A stretch of 64,000 nt of DNA from Melastoma dodecandrum (Eukaryota > Streptophyta > Magnoliopsida > Myrtales > Melastomataceae), in NCBI GenBank assembly GCA_029817715.1, contig JARUPY010000290.1, positions 2,046,001-2,110,000 on the forward strand, written 5' to 3'. Made by a program: the position numbers and the translations under genes. The notes beneath the pieces are model-generated. The model did no database searches. It saw nothing but the letters and a program-made list of their open reading frames with translations, and had not been told where the DNA came from. Shown one piece after another: positions 50,977 through 61,620 of this stretch (the first letter of the stretch is position 1; each line of letters starts with the position of its first letter).

Positions 50977-51570
50977 TTTTCTTCTGGTTGCTGCCCTACC
51001 GTGTCCTTTCGCAACGACTGTGTTTGTCTTGATTCCATTCGACAACCATGGTAACTTTTCATTTTTCCTAATAAATTGTAACTAACTCACTGGCTTGTGA
51101 ATCTTGGAGACATTTAATTTTCTCACCTCTTTTTGAGCTCCTCACTTTCCACTTTTATCATAATTTCATTCTTCTTTAATCGAGCTTTCTACAATTTTAA
51201 AAAGTATAATCGACAATTGTAGAACTCAATCACTTGCCGTTACTCTTTAGTTTTTTGTTGAGGTCTATCCTGTAGAGGACTCGAATTGGATCAGCGATCG
51301 ATTTCTAGGTTTCGTCGTAAACCTAATTGGTTTCTTCCAATGACGTAAATCAGATTTTGACTTTTGGATTTCATCTCTCTGAAGACAAGAGTTTAAGAAC
51401 TTAGTCAAATAGCCAGTAACTTAATGATATAGACTGTGATATACCTTAGAAGGCGACATTTGAAATTTCAGTCAGAGACCACCCCGAGCCACGCTACCTA
51501 GTTGTTTTCTGTTCAGTGGGCAATTGTTTTTCATGAGCTGTGGAAGAAGATGCTTTTTCTTGATTTATTA
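50977..51570. other. Intergenic; no recognised gene
   Basis: No motif or frame that I can support. Confidence 0.4.
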
Positions 51571-51865
51571 GTCTGGGTGTGGATGTTCTTATTTGGACAT
51601 CTTGTTTGGGCCACTGGATTTATGTACTTAATTTCTTGGCGCGGATCTTAGCAGGAATTAATTAAAACATTACCATGGTCTCACGAACGCACGCCTTTGG
51701 CTAATTTGATTCGATGAAGAGATAAACCAATGGGTCTTTCCATTGTCCAAGCAAGATTGGTTGTGCGATTGGTTTCTAAAATCGCTTCTGGCTCTAGGCC
51801 CTTTACTAGTTAGACCCGGTAAAGCTCTAAGACGACGCATATTTTTTGAAACGAGGCCCCCTTTT
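51571..51865. pseudogene. Nuclear plastid DNA insertion: psaB 3' fragment joined to rps4 5' fragment
   Basis: Plus strand 51571-51761 translates as a damaged photosystem I PsaB C-terminal part: [20 protein letters not shown], then stops where Trp codons belong, HERTPLANLIR and RDKP..LSIVQARLV. On the minus strand, about 51753-51865 reads the start of plastid ribosomal protein S4 (RRLRALPGLTSKGPRA, RSDF RNQS). These genes are not adjacent in usual chloroplast genomes, so the insert was rearranged. The joint lies in attggttgtgcgattggttt. Trp-to-stop changes (TGG to TAG or TGA) fit decay by cytosine deamination. Confidence 0.88.
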
Positions 51866-52721
51866 ACATAAACAAAATGAACTAAATAATTTGATAAATT
51901 AAGCGAGATGAAATTCAATAATACAATGAAATATTGTCCTAAAAAGAATTAAGAAATAAATGGATTGAATTGGAGTACTAAAATGACCATTTTTATTTAT
52001 TTATGTATTTTTTATTTATGTATAGAAATGGTTTTCTTTCTATATTAATTTATATATCTTTTGTCAAACTGGTATCAAAGGACATAACTACTTGTCCAAG
52101 AGTTTTGTTACGAAACAATATAACTTTTGTCAAAAATTTTGTCATAAGGACGCAACTCCTTGAATATCTTATTTCCAAGAGACACGGCCATTTATTCTCT
52201 ATAAATAGATGCTTGGTTTAACTCATTTAATTTTTATTATATAGATTTCTTTTATCGAGAAAAAGCACTTGGGGCATTAAAAAGTCGGTTTTTTTTAGCG
52301 TAGCAAGTACGATCGGCGACTCAACAAGGTCGACGTTTCGTGATACAACTTCTTCAAACAGTGATTCGTGCTTGGCAATTTGTTAGACTTGTTCGAGGTA
52401 TGTTTTTCTGCTGTTTTAGTACGCTAGGAGTATGCTGATGTTGTCCTTCACATGTCAAGCTTCTTACTTTTGTTTTCCTATCACTTCACTCAATGCTTGA
52501 TGGAAAAGAAGAGATGAACAAAAAAAATGGAAAAGGAAACTCTCCTGATGAACTTATGTATTTTTTTGTTCATCCTTGCAGAAACTTCCTGGGGAATCAA
52601 CAAACCGTTCAATACCATGCCCTAATTTTCTTAACATATACCAAACCTTTTATTTGTCGATATTATGTCTTACCTTTGTCGGAAGTCAATGAAGGGTAAT
52701 GGCATTAGTTCACCCCTGTTA
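51866..52721. other. AT-rich region with a TATA-like motif
   Basis: ctataaatagatg at about 52198-52210 follows a run of acaacttttgtc / aaggacataactactt words, as in some Copia-type LTR promoters. I found no ends or coding part. No gene is recognised. Confidence 0.3.
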
Positions 52722-52866
52722 GTGTATACCATCATACATGAATATTGTGGTTTCGTTGCCACGGCTAAAATTTAGATAAAATTGCTAGCCTCGGAGTATA
52801 TCTTCAGACATGAACATTGTGGTTTCGTTTCCGACAGACTAAAATTTAGATAAAATTGCGAACCTC
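52722..52866. repeat. 72-bp tandem duplication
   Basis: Two units in direct order share acatgaa.attgtggtttcgtt and taaaatttagataaaattgc; the period is 72 bases (52736 to 52808). Confidence 0.85.
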
Positions 52867-53059
52867 GAAATACGTTACGTTACATTAGTGTTTTTTTTTA
52901 AGGGTTTAGGATTTAAGGTTGACTCATATTATTTGGAAATCGGAATTAAGTCATATATGAGTCCATAAGCACGGCATTCATATAGATCCAAAATAAATTC
53001 AAATTCTTTTTCATTTCCTTTTGTGCAAGTAGGTTTTATGATCCCAGAAATTATTACAC

Positions 53060-53290
53060 GGCTTTCTAAATGGGCCGCCCATAAATGGGCTTCAAAAAGC
53101 CCATGGTCAATTACTTGGTTCTGTAAAGTCCAAAACGCTATTGAACTCCCTTTTATGCCGCCCAATTCCATTTTCTTATCCCTTCGCCCATAATATAATC
53201 AAATGAATGAAACAGATCTTCCCTAAACCGTAGTATTCTCGAGGATCCACTCCCACCCCGAAAAGAGTGGACACGTGTCCTAAAAGATAG
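53060..53290. promoter_or_regulatory. Promoter-like cluster of GGGCC/GCCCA motifs and a G-box, no gene identified
   Basis: Between 53066 and 53190 there are repeated gggccgccca, aatgggctt, agcccatgg, cgcccaat and gcccata motifs (site II-like). A G-box-like gacacgtgtcc lies at 53269-53279. Such clusters usually mark plant promoters, but neither side carries a recognised coding region. Confidence 0.35.
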
Positions 53291-56100
53291 GACTACAGAG
53301 AGAAGGAATTAATTACTGAAAAGCATTCCCAAAAACAAAATAAAAATAAAAATAAAAAAGATAGAAGAAAGCAGACAGCACAATAATCCAATCCTGCTTT
53401 TTTTTGCCTCCAACTGAGCTTAGCTGGTAAATGCAAACAAAATTTAAGACCCACGTCCCCCAATACCCCCAACCTAATTCTAACTAATGTTCCATCCCTG
53501 GGATTGAAGCTCTTTGTGTTGATCATTCGAAACAATTGAGTTGGATACAGGTATAAGGCTCTGAATCCGCCCAAAATCGAAATGGGGTCCGACGTCACGA
53601 TCAGAGACGGAGAACTGAGCACGGTTGGTGAGTGACATTTTGCAGGTAGTTGTTCGGTTGCGGGCAAGGGAGGGTTCCCTCGTGCGGAGATTTTGGTCGC
53701 GAGTTTGCCGAACATAGTAGTTTTCATCGAGTTCTCCATTTATGAACAAATTGATTCAGCCCGGATTCGTCTCGGCAACCGAATAGTTGTTTTGCGCCTT
53801 CGTTTTTTCCATGTCCAGACAAATTGATACGTTTTAATTATTCTACGAAATCAGTTTAGGACAAATGCCAGTGCTGTCGTGGTCGGAAGTAGGGTAGAGT
53901 TGAGGAATAGATAAATTGAAGAGGTGGGGTTTTGGTGGTGGGTGTTTTGGAATGGCCTTACATAATTTGTTGTGTTCTTTTTTTTTTTTTAATCAAGAAG
54001 AATGAATGAGTGGGGTTTCTCGCCTGTGATTATCACATTGGATATCATTTAAACAAATAGTTATGACACGTCACGAGATAGCTAGCTTAGCTAAAAAGGC
54101 AAAGAAAAAGTAGGCCTAGAGAATATCACACATAGAAAGCTCACCAAAGCCTACATTGGCCTCCCACTTCACCAGCATTCCCAACTTGTGATAAAATTAA
54201 GATCTTTCTTTAGGCTTTACATGATAAACGAAGGATCGGTGGTGGTGGTGGAGGATGAGGCTTATCCTAATGTTTAGACTCTACCTAATGCTTTTTATAC
54301 GGCTTCCAGATTGATTAACATACCTTGAGATGATGAAACCCTTGCCTTTTTCTTCGTCATGCTTAACCTTTTCCTTGAGTTCAGATGATGATTGCAAGCC
54401 GGTTGCAGTGTTTCGTTATTGTCCGCTGGTCTCTCATAAGTTTTATTTAGTAGGTAAAGCTGATGCTGGCTTTGTAATTTGAACTGTCCGGCTTGAATTA
54501 AGGTCCCGATTATTACGATGATAGACTCGAGCTTTACATGCATAGTTCATTTTTCTAATGTCAGAAGCGGATCCGAGATCGATGGAGCATCGGCTTCTTT
54601 TACTCGAACTCGGAAACCGAAGGGATGCTCGAGTTGGCTGGAGCCAGTTAACTCGATCCAGCAAAAGCTTGGACAGTTTATTGCGCAGACTTGATGGAGC
54701 TGCCTTGAGAACGTTCGACTCAGACGCGTTGTGCATAAGTCATTCTTGCGTAATCAGAACCCCCCATTTCCCATAATCTTTAATTTCAATTTCCCTAACC
54801 ATAGGCCGCATGAGGTTGTGATACACACTTTTTGACCATATGAGAGCCCCTAACCTTTATTCTCTTTTCATACAAATGTTAGATGAAGCAACTACATGAT
54901 GGCCATGATGGAATGGGAATCTAAATAAAATTAACTTAAACCCCCCGTTTAATCATCAGATCGCACTGTTAGGATTTAGTGGTCCTCCCCCCCTCCCCCC
55001 TCAAGATTCCAGCTTCATTAGCTTAATCATTCATCAACTGCAGCTTTCTCTTAATCTTCTTCAAAGAGGAAATTCGAAATTTGACCTCGTTCAAGCCATG
55101 AAAAGGTCTGGTCCGGTTCACGTCTGTGCGCTTTGTTGGCCTGCCAGTTAAATCTTCTCCTCTAGTTGACTTCTCGCGATTCGAAACCCTTGAGAGGCGT
55201 TTGTCATGGCAATTTAGATCTCCCTCCTACTCAAATACACCTTTTCCTTAGATTACCTTTTGGTTTCGTGTGGGACAAAAACTTTGCTCACGAACTCAGC
55301 GCTAGCCTTTTCTCCGGGTGGAATTATGAGAAGAGAGAGCACGCTGTAACCTTGAATGAAGAAATCCGACCTCTCCTGTTGACGCATTGCCGAGTGGACA
55401 TTCAAACGATCAATCAAAAAGTTTTCCGGGAACGCCAGTTTGATCACGCGACTTCCAAAAGCTGACAAGGACCCGTGCCTAATTCCATGGTGTGGTTTAG
55501 ACAAATTCAGTTTCTTCCAGTTTCTACTCAAACAAGTTTTCTGTCTGTGATCAAAACTCCAATTGGCCAAAACCAAGTTCCTTTTTCCGGTCAAGAAATG
55601 TCGGACTTCTTTACACGCGGGAATGGCATCGAATACTCTTCTGACAACGACTTCTTTACTACTTCTAGAATTCACCGAAACTTAACTATCATCATGGTGG
55701 TCGGAAGAGAAAAAGGACAACTGATATGTTACCCCATGTGAATGGACATGATGAATGCTCCTCAAAATAAAAAGGAAGTGAAAATAATTCACAGCAGTTA
55801 TCGAAATATTCTTTTCATAATTTTAAAACGATCTGTTATGACTTGAAGCCACCAAGTCCAAAAAAGAAGTTCATCAGAGGGAGAAAGTCAGCGATATGAT
55901 ATTGTCTTCGGCGCCACACCGACTTCACTGTAAACAGGAACTGCGTCAATCCCCTCGAGTCGAATACCTTGCAAATCGACCATGCTTCATTTTCTCTTCT
56001 CCCCGAGACTATCTTTCGTTAAAAGGATAGAATAAGAATTTATGGTTGTTGAGGCATTAATTCATGACCCTTTTTCGTGTTTTAATTTTATGAGAGAGAA
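53291..56100. other. Intergenic; several anonymous open frames, none recognised
   Basis: Open frames on the minus strand at 53293-53749, 54443-54736 and 55253-55675 have no known motif and compete with frames on the other strand. I leave them as non-genes. A 40-base stretch near 54965-55000 (gatttagtggtcctcc) recurs near 62545. Confidence 0.35.
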
Positions 56101-56960
56101 TGCCAAGAGATGCATGAATATCTGTTATCAAGAAAGAGTACCTCGAGAGAGTAGGCGAGAACAACTTGTAAAGTTATGGCCAGAAAATCAAAGCAGTGTC
56201 TGATCTCGAGCTCATCACCATTGCATTATGTTTCTCGACTTTGGACATAGAATAAATCATCCAAACGACCTCGAATTGAGAAGTGCAAAACATAAAAGTC
56301 ATAGGTCGAGAAGAAAGGAGACTAACACAACTTATCTCGAGTAAATTTAACCTATCTAGCAAAAGTTACGATCAAAATATCGAATGAATGTTCTGAATTC
56401 GAGGTTGATCTCGAGAACAAAATAATGGCGACTTTGATCGGTCAAAACTCATCTAAGACGACCTCAAATTAAAAAGTATAAACATAAAAGTTATAAGTTG
56501 AGAAAAAAGGAGATCAATCTAACTTATTTTGAGTTAATCCGAACTCTGAATTAAAAGATATGCTCGAAATACCGAATGAGTATTATAATCTCGAGATCAG
56601 AACAACTGCAATTTCGACCAGCCATAACACGTCCAAGACGACCTCGAATAAAAAGTCTCAAAAATTGAAGTGTCGAGGAACCAGAAAGGAAACTATCCAA
56701 GTGATCTCGAGTTAATCCGATCTCTATAGCCAAAGTTATGATGAAATTACTAGAAGAGTATCGTTGATCTCGACACTAGATCTCGAAAACAAAGGAGTTC
56801 CGACTTTGACGTATCAAAACTCGACCCAGATTGTCTTGAATTAGAAAGCTCGACGTATGAAGGTTGTAAAAGATCAGAGAAGGAACTATCTCAACTAATC
56901 TCGAGCAAATTGAAGCTTTGTGGTCAAAGTTATGCTCAGTCGACTGAAACGGCATTTCAA
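56101..56960. repeat. Degenerate tandem array, period about 180-193 bp
   Basis: The core acgacctcgaatt (and variants) occurs at about 56265, 56458, 56638 and 56828. Each core is followed by aaaagt.taaa...gttgtaag-like words and preceded by ggtcaaaactcg. At least four to five units are visible. Arrays like this often lie beside plant Gypsy LTRs; here one possible LTR follows directly. Confidence 0.65.
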
Positions 56961-56978
56961 ATCGAGTACGAAAGTGAT

Positions 56979-58033
56979 GTGTTCCGTATTTTAACTATAT
57001 CTCGGGCTACACATACTCGATTCGGACGCACGACGTATCCACTCGATCGGAAGAGAATAAGGAAGAGTATGAATTAGATGTCTCTTGAGTCCGTCTAGGG
57101 ATGGAAGAATAATGCCCCCAGGAGTGGAATACCGATGCCCCGCTTCATCCTCCCGGCCTTCGGTCGTCCCGAGCTCGTGAGTAAGTGTGTATTGATGCAT
57201 ATTAACACCCAAAAAAATATGGACATCTTGAACCCACAATCTATGACAGTTAATATCCTTTGCCCACATCTTTTAGTAGTTTTTTTATGTTCCCCACTAT
57301 TCGGGGCATTTACCCACGATGTCTTGATGAATTTACTATAAATATGTATTGTTCCCATCATTGAAAGACACGATCAATCACTAAGTCTAAAATCGACATA
57401 TTGATATCCAGCTTTTGCTCTCTTTTTCAACGTCCTGAAGATGTGCAGAAAAGCGTCCTCAACCATGTCCTGAAATCACCCTTTACCGCCTTCCACACTT
57501 AGCCATCTACCGATTCACAAACCACCCCAAGGGAGCCTCCATTAAAGGAGGCTGCCGTAGTTGAAGCGAAGTTTTCGACCGATCACCGTTCCCATTTCGT
57601 CCAAGGCGGCCTCTATTAAAGGAGGCTACACGAACAACTCCATAAGTTCAGATATGGCTAAGTTGGTCTACAGCTTTTGCTCTATCTCTCAGCATCCTGA
57701 AAGCATCCAGAACCTAGTGTCCATAACCCATCATCCACCTTCATCACCTTCGACCATTAATTCACCAAGGTAGATTCCATTAAAAGGATCTGTTGTAGCA
57801 TTGTTTGCCCGCCGCCGACCGTCGCGAAACACCCCGTGACCGCTTCCAAGTGATTTTTCCTTTGTTGTATTTCGATTCGCATCATGTCTGTAAGTATTGT
57901 CATGTAATTCAATACTGTTTAATTAATCAAAGTATTATTTTCCCTTCCAATTTGCATTCATTTACTTTACGACGACCACAATTTCTCTGAAAAATTTAAT
58001 TCGTATTACGGGGAACAAAATTCCGCACCAACA
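56979..58033. repeat. Possible solo LTR or LTR fragment
   Basis: Begins tgttccgtattttaac and ends accaaca (TG...CA-like). It contains ctataaatatg near 57338 and repeated tccattaaaggaggct words (57539, 57610, 57776). No partner LTR, coding region or clear target duplication was seen. Confidence 0.4.
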
Positions 58034-60945
58034 ATGCTGCAAACAACATCATCTTAGTGGTGATTCTCCAGGGATTTTTACACCGCTGGAAGTTTTGCTC
58101 TCTGACTTTTATGATTGTCTTCTTTTCAATAGGAAAATACAATGAAAACACCAATGGAATAATCCCACCTTGAGAGTTCTGATGTTATTATTGTGGGTAT
58201 GGGCTTTCAGTGTTATGGAATATAATACTCCTAGGGTTTTCAATTTGAGGGGTAAGGTTTTCGTGAATCGAGTCGCATTCATTCTAGGCCGTATTCATCT
58301 CAACCAAACTACTACCTAAAGGCCTCTAATTAATCAGGTTATACATCCTATGCTTGATATTGATTTGATTTCGACAGAAACTTTGAACATGCTGCCTCAG
58401 TAATGTCATGATCACACGCTTGGGATGGGAATAATTATTGGCATTTTGGGTTGGTGCCATGTGAAATATTTTTGTCTAAATTAAAGTAAGTTGAAAAAGT
58501 ATTTCCAGTAACTTTAAAAAATTAGTCAAATATCTGTAACTCAATGCTTGTTGTAACATTATTTCGCGAATAAGGAATCACATCAATCATCCCAATTATA
58601 TTCCTTTTTCTTCCTCACTTTTTTTTTCTTTTCCGGGGATAAGAATTTCAAATCAATTTGTCATTGTCTCCCTCACATTCTCCTCCCACGATTTCTTCCA
58701 CCCCCATTTCCCAGTTCTCTTTCCCACTAAAGTGGAAACAACAAGCTACAAAACCCCAAGGAAATCAACAGAGCGTAGAAGATAATGAACAGAGACGAAA
58801 TGGAAAGGGAGATCCCCCCCAACTCGATTTTATTCCTAATTAGGATCAATCTCTAATATTCTCCAACACCCTTTTTTTCTCCTTTTTTGGGCTTTCTTAA
58901 AAGCTATAATATATTTAATAAATACATTTTTTTTTCTTTTCCTAAAGCCGAATTGTCCTCTTGACCCTTCACTTTTTAATTTCTTGAAATTTTGTCAAAT
59001 ATCAAACAAAAATGCCCCATTTATAGCACAACACAGAGTCCACATATCACATGGGGTAATTTGGGAAATTCACCGAAAAGTGAAAAGGGCCACACGTGAG
59101 GAGAGCTTCGGTGGATTTTTCCTTTTTAAAAATGGAGCAGCACACCCGCCCCCGACAATATTGTGTTGGATGATTTGGTGCAGGTAGCGTGTGGAGTCAA
59201 ATCTGCACTGCACAGATCAAGTAGCTGGAACTTGAGAGCAAATGAATAAATACTCCCACGTTCCTCCTACCCCTTTTCACCTTCGTGTTTTTATTTATTA
59301 CTTTTTAGCACGACCCGATCACACATGGGCTCAGTATGTAATTGTAATTCACGACGTGTTTTTCTCGATTCAAGTAGCAGTGAAATTGTGGCATTTTATT
59401 CATGAATCTTTATTTAATACTCTTTAAGGATGATTATTATGATTCAGTGGAGAGGAGAGCGGGAGGGAAGATGAGGACTGACTGAATCGGGACGAGGGGT
59501 GAGTGGTTGCTGACGTGGCATGCGACAGGTGTTTTGTTACACTCGTTTGTTTCCCTCTTGCTTCATTTAATCCATGACGCGGGCCAATCGAGGTACACAG
59601 CTTTTCATGAGATTTCATCTGAATCCCATAATTTTGGAAATTAGTAACAAAAAGCTACAATTTTCCATTGGTTTCTAGACTTCAGAATTAGATATGTATA
59701 TATTTAAAAAAAAAAATTAAATGTGCTTAGATCCGATCAAGAATCTCTACTATGCAAAGTACTAAAAAAAAAATATTTTTTTTTTAAATTTAATAAATGT
59801 GGGAAGCAGCCACCCACTGAAGAGGTGGGGGGTACAAGCTGTACCATTACTGTAAGGACCCTCCGAGTCTTGTCCGGATCACAACTAAATTGCTTCCTAA
59901 TTATTTATTTTATCCCAAAAACAACCACCCGTGGATGTAGTAGCAGTTGTTATACATTTTAAAATTATTATATCTACGAATAATTGAAAGCATAACATGA
60001 GGCTGTGATATGTTCATGCGAGGGGACATGCTGACCCTTTGTGCACCCCCCGAATTTTCAATCATATCAATAAATGAGGTCCATCAAAAAAGAAAACAAT
60101 GACTGGACTAATAACTATTCATCAGACCTTTGGGTAGCGATAGCAGGAGATCTCGACCCGGCAACGCACCCACGAACAGCCAAGGAACCACATGAGCCAG
60201 GTACTCCGACGAAGCGCACGCAAGGCGGTGACCGTTCGTTGTCCAGAGCTGCAAGGGCTCGTCGGAGGGACCCGCGGACAGCCGGAACCCTCGGTCGATT
60301 AGATTAGCATCTTTAGGGATTGGATGATCGACAGGGAGGGATAGGGGGACACGGGGGGTGTTGGGACAGTGAAGTGTTGTTGTTGCATGGTGGGTGAGTG
60401 ACATGCATCGCTCATCATCATCACCACCACCACCAACGCAAGAAAATGCTAGGAAATTTGCAAAGAGATAGCAATCGGGGATAGATAGCAACAACTCTCT
60501 GCATTTTCGGGTTGTCATTGTAATGTCGCTCGTGTGGCTCTAGTTGGCATGTACGAATTATGATCCCCCCTCCCATATAAATTTTTATAGTAGTTGGGTG
60601 GTGTCGCATGCAGTGACAATTCAATAGGGGCAGTGACTTAATGGCACGGGGGTTGATACCATGATTGATACAAAATATTTTGGCCCTATGCACACACACA
60701 CACATGGTGGTTGGTGTTTAAATGCCTCTGTTTTCATCAGATCTACTAAACGATCGCAATACCCGACATGTTATGTTCAGACCCGATGTGTCGATCTACT
60801 CACAGTGCCCCATTTCCCAGGGTACAATTCATGTTATCATAAATACCGATTCGACGTATGAAGTTATTACAAGACTCCGATGTTCGGAATTTCTTTGATA
60901 AAAGAAGAACTATCATAAGGTGGATATTTAACTCCATTGAATGTT
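58034..60945. other. Intergenic; AT-rich with simple repeats, no recognised gene
   Basis: Poly-T and poly-A stretches are present, plus catcatcatcaccaccacc near 60415 and a (ca)n run near 60690. The minus frame at 60108-60518 has no motif I recognise. Confidence 0.4.
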
Positions 60946-61620
60946 CATTATCTCATGTATATTCTGTGTTCGCTCCATAAGTGACTGGTGGACAAGCCGA
61001 ATCCAAACACGTCGGAAATATCTGGCAGTACGAGCAACTGGTATTCGGAGGTTCGTTGTGTAGTTGCCGTATGAACGAAGAAAGAGATGAAAAGACAGCG
61101 GACAGACTCCCTTAAGAGGAAGCACTTACGGATGCAATCGACGATGCCTTCGAAGGAGCAAGAACGCAGGAGCACGGGATGCTTGAACGCTGGAATGCTC
61201 GAAGATAAAAAAGACTATATGTCTGTTTGTAGAGAGGTGTCCGTATATAATGTCTAAGAACAACTATTTATACTAGGCTAGACTTATGTATGTATGGTAA
61301 ACATATATTATGCGTCATTGTCGCCAGTCTTCATAGAATACCTCCTTTCCATTCGAGCAATTTTGGCAACAATTTCTTTCAATGTCCTGAGATCGTCTGA
61401 AATCTTCCCATAACAGCTATTGATAGACCGGATCTCCCACTACCCTTCGCCGCAGAGTTTACCCGCTCGTCTAGTTGACTGTCGCTCGATCACCTCGTAG
61501 ACCCTCGTCGTCTGATAGCCCCGTCGCTTGGTAACTGCTCGGCCGTAAGCCTTCGTCTGGTGTGTTTCCACGGCCACCTTCTTACTGGGTTTCTCGTACT
61601 TCGGACCTACATTCTGGATC
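60946..61620. repeat. Retroelement-like remnant containing the third copy of a dispersed repeat
   Basis: Positions 61325-61590 are similar to 47540-47810 over about 260 bases (for example ggcaac.atttc.ttcaatg, cgtaagccttcgtctg.tgtgtt), and the second half to 3068-3235. Nearby cacgtcggaaatat.tggca resembles the start of the Tat LTR, weakly. Confidence 0.55.

Noticed and set aside
53293..53749. Minus-strand open frames of 148 and 89 residues
   Set aside because: Two frames overlap, neither shows a domain, and the longer ends in a low-complexity Phe/Leu run from A/T-rich DNA. Kept only as a lead under the promoter-like cluster.
55253..55675. 140-residue minus-strand open frame
   Set aside because: No recognisable motif, and plus-strand frames of similar size overlap it.
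60108..60518. 136-residue minus-strand open frame
   Set aside because: GC-richer than its surroundings, but no family is recognised and no splice or start context supports it.
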